DNA from: Sulfurimonas sp.
GTDB taxonomy: Bacteria > Campylobacterota > Campylobacteria > Campylobacterales > Sulfurimonadaceae
Direction: 5' to 3'
DNA: 5,363 nt
Assembly (NCBI GenBank): GCA_030646745.1
Contig: JAUSKV010000309.1
Span: 1-5,363, forward strand
Below are positions 1-5,088 of the stretch, one piece after another. Position 1 is the stretch's first letter. The number at the start of each line of letters is the position of its first letter. Under the pieces are notes generated by a model. The model was not told the DNA's origin. It was given only the letters and a program-made list of their open reading frames with translations, and ran no database searches. The position numbers and the translations under genes were made by a program.

Positions 1-793
1 AAATGGCATTAATGCGGTTTGTCCTGTCGGAACAACGGGTGAGAGTGCAACTCTGACTTATGATGAAGATAGAAGATGCATGGAGATAGCTGTTGAAGTG
101 TGCCGTGGAACGAATACCAAAGTTCTGGCAGGTGCAGGAAGCAACTCAACCGCAGAAGCAATAGAAGCTGCAAAAACTGCTCAAAAGTGCGGAGTGGATG
201 CGATATTTTCAGTCGCACCCTACTACAATAAACCTTCCCAAGAGGGACTTTACCAACACTACAAAGCAATTGCCTCATCAGTGCCTGAAGTTCCATTTAT
301 GCTCTATAATGTTCCGGGTAGAACAGTTGTTGACATAAGCGCAGATACGGTAATAAGACTCTTTGATGATGTTAAAAATATCTACGGCATCAAAGAGGCA
401 ACGGGAAGTCTGGAGAGAACCATCGAGCTCCTCTCACGCAGACCTGAGCTAAAAGTTTTTTCGGGTGATGATGCGATTGACTACCCTATTTTAGCCAATG
501 GCGGTGCCGGGATAACTTCCGTTACTTCTAACTTACTCCCTGATTTAAAAAGCCAATTAGTAAGAGAAGCCTTATGTGGCAATTTTGCAGGTGCGAAAGC
601 CCTAAACAACATGCTATTTCCTATCAATAAAGTTCTCTTTTTAGAATCCAACCCGGTGATGATAAAAGCTGCTATGTACATCGCAGGGCTTATTGATTCT
701 CTAGAATACAGACTTCCACTCGTGCATCCAAGCGTTGAAAATATGAAAAAGCTAGAACTAATTATGAAAAATTATGAAATCAAAGGACTATAA
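1..793 (+). CDS. dapA: 4-hydroxy-tetrahydrodipicolinate synthase DapA (5' end missing)
   Basis: DapA condenses pyruvate with aspartate semialdehyde in the cytoplasm, the first committed step to diaminopimelate (peptidoglycan) and lysine. The reading frame is open from base 2, so the start lies outside the window; 263 residues are visible and about 34 N-terminal ones are missing relative to the usual ~295. Family hallmarks are clear: GTTGE substrate loop (32-43), PYYNKPSQEGLYQHY, the YNVPGRT motif with the catalytic tyrosine codon at 305-307, and IKEATG with the Schiff-base lysine codon at 392-394. The C-terminus, YEIKGL then TAA (791-793), resembles Campylobacter DapA as I remember it. Two residues at the lysine allosteric site differ from E. 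coli: His53 is Tyr and His56 is Asp. The next gene starts one base after the stop, so the two are surely co-transcribed. The family call is essentially certain. Confidence 0.97.
   Translation, partial: NGINAVCPVGTTGESATLTYDEDRRCMEIAVEVCRGTNTKVLAGAGSNSTAEAIEAAKTAQKCGVDAIFSVAPYYNKPSQEGLYQHYKAIASSVPEVPFMLYNVPGRTVVDISADTVIRLFDDVKNIYGIKEATGSLERTIELLSRRPELKVFSGDDAIDYPILANGGAGITSVTSNLLPDLKSQLVREALCGNFAGAKALNNMLFPINKVLFLESNPVMIKAAMYIAGLIDSLEYRLPLVHPSVENMKKLELIMKNYEIKGL
782..787 (+). promoter_or_regulatory. Ribosome binding site fixing the FabL-like start at 795
   Basis: AAAGGA lies seven bases before the ATG at 795 and inside the last codons of dapA. An in-frame ATG at 774 would add seven residues (MKSKDYN), but it sits 21 bases inside dapA with no comparable purine-rich site. 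The 795 start also puts the Rossmann strand at the N-terminus, as expected for this family. Confidence 0.75.
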
Positions 794-794
794 C

Positions 795-1562
795 ATGCAA
801 GGAAAAACTCTATTTGTAAGTGGCGGAACTCGAGGAATCGGTAAGGCTATCGTTTACGCTTTTGCACAAAAAGGTTGTAGCGTAGCGTTTACTTACGCTT
901 CAAACGCTGATACTGCAAATGAAATTATTGCGGATGTTGAAGCTCAATATGGCGTGAAGTGTAGAGCATATAAACTAGATATTTTAGAACCGTTAACCTA
1001 TCAAGATGTCTATAAACTTTTTGATGAAGATTTTGATAGATTAGACTTTTTTATCTCAAATGCAATTATTTCCGGTCGTGCTGTTGTTGGTGGATTTGGT
1101 CCATTTATGAGACTCAAACCAAAAGGTCTGAACAATATCTACACTGCAACCGTGGATGCTTTTGTTGTAGGCGCACAAGAAGCTGCAAAAAGAATGGAAA
1201 AAGTGGGTGGCGGAAGTATCATAAGCATGAGTTCAACCGGAAACTTAGTTTACACTCCAAATTATGCAGGACATGGAACAAACAAAGCAGCCGTTGAAGC
1301 GATGGTTCGCTACGCTGCAGCGGAACTCGGTGAGAAAAATATCCGCGTAAATGCAGTAAGCGGCGGCCCAATCGATACAGACGCACTCAAAGCATTTCCA
1401 AACTATGAAGAGGTAAAAAGCGAAGTTGTAAGACGCTCTCCACTCTCTCGTATGGGTGAAACTACGGACTTAACAGGTGCATGTCTTTTCCTATGTGGAC
1501 ATGAATCTTCATGGCTCACCGGTCAAACAATTGTTATTGATGGCGGAACTACTTTTCAATAA
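795..1562 (+). CDS. fabL: FabL-type enoyl-[acyl-carrier-protein] reductase (short-chain dehydrogenase/reductase family)
   Basis: This is a 255-residue cytoplasmic SDR enzyme. The nucleotide-binding glycine motif is G10-x3-G14-x-G16 (SGGTRGIG), and the usual NNAG is replaced by SNAI near residue 89. The catalytic pair is Y157-x6-K164, not the Y-x3-K of ordinary SDRs; Y-x6-K is typical of enoyl-ACP reductases FabI and FabL. The stretch NAVSGGPIDTDALKAFPN (186-203) and the ending GQTIVIDGG closely match Bacillus subtilis FabL as I recall it. The predicted reaction is NAD(P)H-dependent reduction of trans-2-enoyl-ACP, the last step of each fatty-acid elongation cycle. Members next to dapA in Campylobacter and Helicobacter are often annotated as a generic oxidoreductase or 7-alpha-hydroxysteroid dehydrogenase, which the active-site spacing argues against. 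Many relatives also have FabI, so this may be a second enoyl reductase or act on another enoyl substrate. The family is certain; the exact substrate is inferred. Confidence 0.85.
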   Translation: MQGKTLFVSGGTRGIGKAIVYAFAQKGCSVAFTYASNADTANEIIADVEAQYGVKCRAYKLDILEPLTYQDVYKLFDEDFDRLDFFISNAIISGRAVVGGFGPFMRLKPKGLNNIYTATVDAFVVGAQEAAKRMEKVGGGSIISMSSTGNLVYTPNYAGHGTNKAAVEAMVRYAAAELGEKNIRVNAVSGGPIDTDALKAFPNYEEVKSEVVRRSPLSRMGETTDLTGACLFLCGHESSWLTGQTIVIDGGTTFQ

Positions 1563-1570
1563 ATAATAAT

Positions 1571-1646
1571 TTTCACATGCTATATTTTTTTGGTATCCTC
1601 TTGGAATTGATGGCAAACAATCGATTCCATTTTGTCATGCTATATT
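1571..1646. repeat. Pair of 16-bp imperfect direct repeats exactly 60 bp apart
   Basis: TTTCACATGCTATATT (1571-1586) and TTTGTCATGCTATATT (1631-1646) match at 14 of 16 positions, including an uninterrupted 11-base core CATGCTATATT. They flank the hairpin at 1602-1629 in the convergent gap between fabL and the methyltransferase. The function is unknown. They could be remnants of a local duplication, or protein sites. Confidence 0.6.
1602..1633 (+). terminator. Probable intrinsic terminator of the dapA-fabL transcript
   Basis: A 10-bp stem, TGGAATTGAT (1602-1611) with ATCGATTCCA (1620-1629), closes an 8-base loop and is followed directly by TTTT (1630-1633). In the plus-strand RNA all ten pairs form, one as a U-G wobble (1608 with 1623). 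In the minus-strand RNA the same position is an A-C mismatch, and no T-run follows. The element therefore suits termination of plus-strand transcription, about 40 bases after the fabL stop. The stem is AT-rich and the T-tract short, so strength is uncertain. Confidence 0.6.
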
Positions 1647-1651
1647 GAAAT

Positions 1652-2284
1652 TTAAACACTAAAGGTAATTAATCTATTCTCTACAGATACTTCCAAAAAA
1701 TTAAACTCTTCTCTAATCCAATCAAATGTTTTTTTATGATAAAAAAAGACGTGGGTTGCATCATTTTTATAGTACCATGATGCAAAATCTCTGTTTTCAT
1801 CATATATATCTGTCATGCAGTAGAGTTTTGAATTTGGATTTAACAGCTTTTTAAGCAGTAAAAACTCTTTGTATGGATTATAGAAATGCTCTATCACTTC
1901 ACAACAGGCAATATAATCATACTTCACTTGCAATAACTTCTCATCATTATAAAAATAGGGGTCATATTGAAAAACCTTAAAACCGCTGTCTTGGAGTACT
2001 TTAGAGATTATTGGTTCTTTGCCGGCACCAAAATCAAGTCCCTTTGACTCTTTTGTAAATTCTGTTAAAATGGATGAAGTGATTGGTGAGACAAATTTTT
2101 GGTAATTTTTATCTTCGACATCATTCTGGTGAAGTTCATATCGTGATTTTTCTGCCTTATTACCCAGTCTATCCTTCTCGTCCATAAAAACAGCATAACA
2201 ATTTGGACAGTGAAGATAATGAGTAGCTTTATATTGAGCGTAACTATTTCCGAGACTACTGCAAAGTGGACAGAGCTGTATCAT
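1652..2284 (-). CDS. Class I SAM-dependent methyltransferase with N-terminal zinc ribbon, substrate unknown
   Basis: This is a 210-residue, probably cytoplasmic protein. Residues 5-29 hold two cysteine pairs, CPLC (5-8) and CPNC (26-29), as in a zinc ribbon. From about residue 60 there is a Rossmann-type methyltransferase domain of the Methyltransf_23/11 kind: motif I LDFGAGKEP (83-91), an acidic residue D108 ending strand 2 (VFQYDP), and YDYIACCEVIEHF (122-134), the motif IV region with the E-H pair common in this group. No membrane segment or signal peptide is visible. The ATG at 2282-2284 has only a weak purine stretch (AAAAAGAA) before it, so translation may be modest. The gene follows the cytochrome c553 gene on the same strand after 77 bases and may be read with it through a hairpin. 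GC counted by hand at 1801-2040 is 33%, against about 44% in sampled dapA rows, which hints at an accessory origin. The substrate cannot be predicted from sequence. Confidence 0.85.
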   Translation of the reverse strand: MIQLCPLCSSLGNSYAQYKATHYLHCPNCYAVFMDEKDRLGNKAEKSRYELHQNDVEDKNYQKFVSPITSSILTEFTKESKGLDFGAGKEPIISKVLQDSGFKVFQYDPYFYNDEKLLQVKYDYIACCEVIEHFYNPYKEFLLLKKLLNPNSKLYCMTDIYDENRDFASWYYKNDATHVFFYHKKTFDWIREEFNFLEVSVENRLITFSV

Positions 2285-2324
2285 TGTTGATTCTTTTTAT
2301 AATTGAAGTATTTAAAGATTGAGG

Positions 2325-2351
2325 TTTTCCCAAAGAAAAACTTTGGGAAAA
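2325..2351 (-). other. Perfect hairpin between the cytochrome and methyltransferase genes
   Basis: TTTTCCCAAAG (2325-2335) and CTTTGGGAAAA (2341-2351) are perfect inverted repeats of 11 bp around a 5-base loop. The stem begins 10 bases after the cytochrome stop codon (TAG, 2362-2364) on the minus strand. On both strands the 3' arm ends in A rather than in a T-tract, so it is not a textbook intrinsic terminator. A 3'-end stabilising or processing hairpin, or a partial terminator that lowers methyltransferase expression relative to the cytochrome, is plausible. Confidence 0.6.
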
Positions 2352-2361
2352 GGAAGAGGGA

Positions 2362-2643
2362 CTATTTACCGATTTTAGCAGTTATTTCAGCTATGTCAGC
2401 ATCTGTTAAATCTTTAACTTGGGCAACCATTAAACCTTTCATAGGTCCGCCGTAGCTTCCATCTTTGTAGCCTTTGATTGCAGCGGCAACATCTGCCTTG
2501 CTCATTTCACTAATTACTTTACTTTTTCCAAGTGCCACTTTTTCGCCGGCAGCACCATGACAACCAGCACACTTTGTGAATGCATCAGCCATAGCCAATG
2601 TACTTAAACCTAAAACTGCAACTAAAGTAACGATTTTTTTCAT
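2362..2643 (-). CDS. Periplasmic cytochrome c553 (small class I c-type cytochrome)
   Basis: This is a 93-residue precursor. Residues 1-19 form a Sec signal peptide (K2 K3, hydrophobic core, ALA-type site at A17-M-A19), leaving a mature protein of about 74 residues. The haem attachment motif CAGCH is at 25-29, right after the mature N-terminus. The likely axial methionine is M72 in GLMVAQVKDLTDADI, by comparison with Helicobacter pylori cytochrome c553, where a Met precedes SAQ; M68 is the alternative. Single-haem c553 proteins of this size shuttle electrons in the periplasm, typically from the bc1 complex to cbb3 oxidase or other terminal enzymes; the partner here is inferred from the family. 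Translation starts at an ATG preceded by GGAG (complement of 2651-2654) with 7-base spacing. The gene has its own upstream region, shared divergently with pgsA, and a hairpin follows the stop codon. Confidence 0.95.
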   Translation of the reverse strand: MKKIVTLVAVLGLSTLAMADAFTKCAGCHGAAGEKVALGKSKVISEMSKADVAAAIKGYKDGSYGGPMKGLMVAQVKDLTDADIAEITAKIGK

Positions 2644-2669
2644 ATTATATCTCCAAATTTTGATTGCTA

Positions 2670-2675
2670 ATTGTA
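2670..2675 (-). promoter_or_regulatory. Candidate -10 box for the cytochrome c553 gene
   Basis: Read on the minus strand this is TACAAT, one mismatch from TATAAT, which would start transcription near 2663 and leave a leader of about 20 bases containing the GGAG site. Housekeeping promoters in Campylobacterota often have a clear -10 without a -35. The surroundings are AT-rich, so chance matches are likely. Confidence 0.4.
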
Positions 2676-2697
2676 TATTGTCAATCTGAAATTTAAC

Positions 2698-2711
2698 TTG
2701 ATATTAGTCAA
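2698..2711. promoter_or_regulatory. Candidate CRP/FNR-family operator upstream of cytochrome c553
   Basis: TTGAT-ATTA-GTCAA matches the FNR-type consensus TTGAT-N4-ATCAA at 9 of 10 defined positions. Its centre (2704.5) is 41.5 bases upstream of the start point predicted from the TACAAT box, the classic position for class II activation by this family. A weaker related sequence, TTGTA-TATT-GTCAA, lies at 2671-2684 and overlaps that promoter. The site is a prediction only; Campylobacterota carry several CRP/FNR-family regulators, and which one might bind cannot be told. Confidence 0.4.
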
Positions 2712-2729
2712 TTAATGCAAAAAATAAAC

Positions 2730-2735
2730 TATAAA
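2730..2735 (+). promoter_or_regulatory. Candidate -10 box for the pgsA-rseP-yggS operon
   Basis: TATAAA follows an A-rich run (AAAAAATAAAC) and lies about 55 bases before the pgsA start. No convincing -35 is present, as is usual in this phylum. It would place the start point near 2742. Support is limited to the match and its position in the only sizeable gap before the operon. Confidence 0.35.
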
Positions 2736-2780
2736 GAGTAAATAAGTAATAAGAGGCTAAAATCACGGCAATTCAACAAC

Positions 2781-2785
2781 AAGGA
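2781..2785 (+). promoter_or_regulatory. Ribosome binding site that fixes the TTG start of pgsA
   Basis: AAGGA ends five bases before the TTG at 2791. No ATG or GTG in the same frame lies near enough to this site, and translation from TTG gives MLNLPN, the typical PgsA N-terminus. Confidence 0.7.
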
Positions 2786-2790
2786 TACAT

Positions 2791-3342
2791 TTGTTAAATC
2801 TTCCAAATGCCTTAGCATCGCTTCGCATACTTTTAGCACCGATTATGTTTTGGATAATCCTCAACCCTCGGCTTTTTACAGATAATGGCTACCATATAAG
2901 TTGGAACTACTATTTTGCATCTTTACTTTTTGTTCTCGCCTCCGCAACTGATTTTTTTGACGGTTATATCGCTAGAGAGTGGAACCAATCCACACTGCTT
3001 GGAGCTATTTTAGACCCTCTTGCCGACAAAATGCTCACGCTTGCCGCATTTTTAGGACTGATGATGATTGGAGAAGCTTCTGCATGGGCTATTTATATCA
3101 TCATTGTTCGTGAGCTTTTTATAACTGGAATACGCACTGTTGCAGTCACGGAGGGCATCAGTGTAAAGGCTTCATGGGCAGGAAAAATAAAAACAGTTGC
3201 ACAGATGATAGCCATCGGCTTTTTACTTATGCATTGGCCATTTGCAAGTGAGCTTCTTTGGTTAGCAGTTGCGTTAACGGTCTATTCAGGGCTAGAGTAT
3301 CTCTACGGCTTCAGAGCCGCACTTTTAAAAGGTAAAAATTAA
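2791..3342 (+). CDS. pgsA: CDP-diacylglycerol--glycerol-3-phosphate 3-phosphatidyltransferase PgsA
   Basis: PgsA is an inner-membrane enzyme that transfers the phosphatidyl group of CDP-diacylglycerol to glycerol-3-phosphate, giving phosphatidylglycerol phosphate, the precursor of phosphatidylglycerol and cardiolipin. The 183-residue length is normal. The complete CDP-alcohol phosphotransferase signature is present: D54-x2-D57-G58-x2-A61-R62-x8-G71-x3-D75-x3-D79, with D79 the likely catalytic base and the others binding metal and CDP. Hydrophobic segments around residues 8-25, 40-53, 82-95, 98-115 and 133-170 fit a multi-pass protein. MLNLPN at the N-terminus is typical of the family and requires a TTG start, supported by AAGGA five bases upstream. 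The stop codon TAA shares its last A with the ATG of rseP, indicating translational coupling. The pgsA-rseP pairing also occurs in Campylobacter as I recall. Confidence 0.95.
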   Translation: MLNLPNALASLRILLAPIMFWIILNPRLFTDNGYHISWNYYFASLLFVLASATDFFDGYIAREWNQSTLLGAILDPLADKMLTLAAFLGLMMIGEASAWAIYIIIVRELFITGIRTVAVTEGISVKASWAGKIKTVAQMIAIGFLLMHWPFASELLWLAVALTVYSGLEYLYGFRAALLKGKN

Positions 3343-4394
3343 TGAGTTGGTTAGTCTCACTTTTAGTTCTCTCGGCACTCATCTTTTTTCATGAGTTAGG
3401 TCACTATTTTGCGGCAAGATTTGTGGGTGTTTTTGTAGAAGTTTTTAGCATAGGTTTTGGAAAAAAACTCTTCTCGTTTCACAAGTGGGGAACCCAGTGG
3501 AGCATCTCAGCAATTCCTCTTGGCGGTTATGTAAAAATGAAAGGTCAGGATGATAGCGACCCGACAAAAATAAGCTTAGACGCCGATAGCTACAATGTCA
3601 AAACGCCTTTGCAAAAGATATTTATTCTCCTAGCCGGTCCTCTTGCAAACTTTGTCTTAGCTTTTGTTTTGTACTTTATAATTGCGCTTGGAGGCCCGAG
3701 TGTACTCTCTCCCGTCATTGGCAAAGTTGTTGATGGTTCACCGGCACAAGTCGCCGGACTTCAAACAAATGACACTGTCAAATCTATCAACAACATAGAG
3801 ATTTCAACATGGAAAGAGATGGCGGATATTATAGAAAAATCTGACGATTCTTTAAATATTCAGATAGTCAGAGAGGGTTACATACAGTTTTTAACTCTCA
3901 CTCCAAAATTGAGCGAAGCCACAAACCTTTACAATGAAGTGGTTCAAAAGAAAATGATTGGCATAGGAAGTGCCGGAGTTTCTCATAAGCTAGAGCTAGG
4001 TTTTGGCGAAACATTTGCGTATGCAACCGAGCAAACTATTTTTGCTTCAACGCTTATCTTCACAGGTGTTGGGAAGCTGATCACAGGCGATGTTCCTGCC
4101 AATGAGCTAGGAGGTGTTATAAGTATAGTAAAACTCACTTCGGATGCAACAGATGCCGGTTGGATGAGTGTTCTCTTTTTTGCGGCCCTCATCTCTGTAA
4201 ATTTAGGCGTTTTAAATCTGCTTCCTATTCCCGCTCTTGATGGCGGACACATAATGTTCAATCTTTATGAGTTCATAACAAGACGCACTCCGAGTGAGGC
4301 AGTTATAGTTAAACTGACAATTGCTGGATGGGTTCTTCTTTTTTCACTGATGGGACTTGGTCTTTATAACGATATTAATAGATTAATAGGATAG
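3342..4394 (+). CDS. rseP: RIP metalloprotease RseP (site-2 protease, peptidase M50), single PDZ domain
   Basis: This is an intramembrane zinc protease of 350 residues in the inner membrane. HELGH at 17-21 in the first membrane segment supplies two zinc ligands and the catalytic glutamate, and N292-LLPIPALDGG has the third ligand D300. The conserved loop IPLGGYVKMKG (58-68) follows. A second membrane segment lies at about 92-117 (with AGPLAN at 98-103), one PDZ domain at about 125-190, and two further segments near 277-297 and 325-345. E. coli RseP is about 450 residues with two PDZ domains; the shorter single-PDZ form resembles those of Campylobacter, Helicobacter and Bacillus RasP. Because Campylobacterota lack the classical sigma-E/RseA system, the substrate is probably something else, such as signal-peptide remnants or another membrane regulator. 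It overlaps pgsA by one base and is followed two bases later by yggS. Confidence 0.95.
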   Translation: MSWLVSLLVLSALIFFHELGHYFAARFVGVFVEVFSIGFGKKLFSFHKWGTQWSISAIPLGGYVKMKGQDDSDPTKISLDADSYNVKTPLQKIFILLAGPLANFVLAFVLYFIIALGGPSVLSPVIGKVVDGSPAQVAGLQTNDTVKSINNIEISTWKEMADIIEKSDDSLNIQIVREGYIQFLTLTPKLSEATNLYNEVVQKKMIGIGSAGVSHKLELGFGETFAYATEQTIFASTLIFTGVGKLITGDVPANELGGVISIVKLTSDATDAGWMSVLFFAALISVNLGVLNLLPIPALDGGHIMFNLYEFITRRTPSEAVIVKLTIAGWVLLFSLMGLGLYNDINRLIG

Positions 4395-4396
4395 AC

Positions 4397-5071
4397 ATGA
4401 ATACGACGGAATATAAAATATATATAGACGATGTAATAAGACGCGTCGAAAGTGCAAGATTAAAAGTGAGTCCACATCACATCGTTAAAGTCGTGGCAGT
4501 TAGCAAATATTCCAACTCTGATGAGATAAAAAAGCTCTACGAAATCGGTCAGAGAGCCTTTGGGGAAAACAAGGTTCAAGATTTAAAAGAAAAAGCTAAA
4601 GAGCTTGAAAAATTGCCACTTGAGTGGCACTTTATAGGCAACTTGCAAAAGAACAAAATTAATAATCTTCTCGATATTCATCCTTCTCTATTTCATGCAC
4701 TTGATTCTTTAGAGTTAGCCTATGAATTACAAAAAAAGCTAGAAGACAGAGATATGACTCTTAATGCCCTGCTTCAAATCAACTCTGCAAAAGAGGAGAG
4801 CAAACATGGAGTTATGCCGGAGTTAGCATGTGAAGTTTATGCGCAGATCAAAAAAGAGTGTCCAAATATAAACCTCAAAGGCGTTATGAGCATCGGTGCA
4901 CACACTGAAAATAAAGAGATAATCAAAAAAAGTTTTGATACAAGCTATGAAATTTTTAAACAGTGCGAAGGTGCAACAATCTGTTCCATGGGAATGAGCG
5001 GAGATTTTGAACTGGCTATTGAGTGTGGCTCCAACATGGTAAGACTCGGTTCCATTATGTTCAACAAATAA
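4397..5071 (+). CDS. yggS: YggS/PLPBP-family pyridoxal 5'-phosphate homeostasis protein
   Basis: This is a cytoplasmic protein of 224 residues with the fold of bacterial alanine racemase's PLP barrel but no known catalytic activity; family members bind PLP and keep vitamin B6 and amino-acid pools balanced. K37 in VAVSKY is the PLP-binding lysine. Other family blocks are all present: FGENKVQD (55-62), WHFIGNLQKNK (77-87), the INSAKEESKHGV strand, GVMSIG, and the phosphate-binding SMGMSGD (197-203) followed by VRLGS (215-219). The length is normal. The ATG is two bases after the rseP stop and AGGA (4388-4391) lies five bases before it, so it belongs to the pgsA-rseP operon. Neither neighbour uses PLP, so the linkage is probably only for co-expression of housekeeping genes. 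Confidence 0.95.
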   Translation: MNTTEYKIYIDDVIRRVESARLKVSPHHIVKVVAVSKYSNSDEIKKLYEIGQRAFGENKVQDLKEKAKELEKLPLEWHFIGNLQKNKINNLLDIHPSLFHALDSLELAYELQKKLEDRDMTLNALLQINSAKEESKHGVMPELACEVYAQIKKECPNINLKGVMSIGAHTENKEIIKKSFDTSYEIFKQCEGATICSMGMSGDFELAIECGSNMVRLGSIMFNK

Positions 5072-5088
5072 TCAAGTTAAGGAATAAG

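Noticed and set aside
774..794. Upstream ATG giving a seven-residue longer FabL-like protein
   Set aside because: It lies inside the end of dapA with no good ribosome site, whereas ATG 795 has AAAGGA at proper spacing and gives the family-typical N-terminus.
1577..1586. TGCTATATT in the direct repeats as extended -10 promoters
   Set aside because: No plus-strand gene starts after either copy within the window, and both lie downstream of a finished operon in a convergent gap.
2296..2301. TATAAA on the minus strand as the methyltransferase promoter
   Set aside because: It is only 11 bases before the ATG, so the start point would leave almost no leader and no ribosome site; it is probably just AT-rich sequence.
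2656..2684. TTGACA (minus strand, 2679-2684) as a -35 box for cytochrome c553
   Set aside because: At 17-bp spacing the -10 would be AAAATT, a 3/6 match next to the ribosome site; the TACAAT box with the upstream palindrome is a more coherent promoter.
3983..4261. Open frame on the minus strand inside rseP
   Set aside because: It overlaps conserved rseP codons, including the LDG motif, and its translation has no recognisable domain or ribosome site; it is an antisense shadow. The same applies to the minus-strand frames at 9-296 and 481-681 inside dapA.
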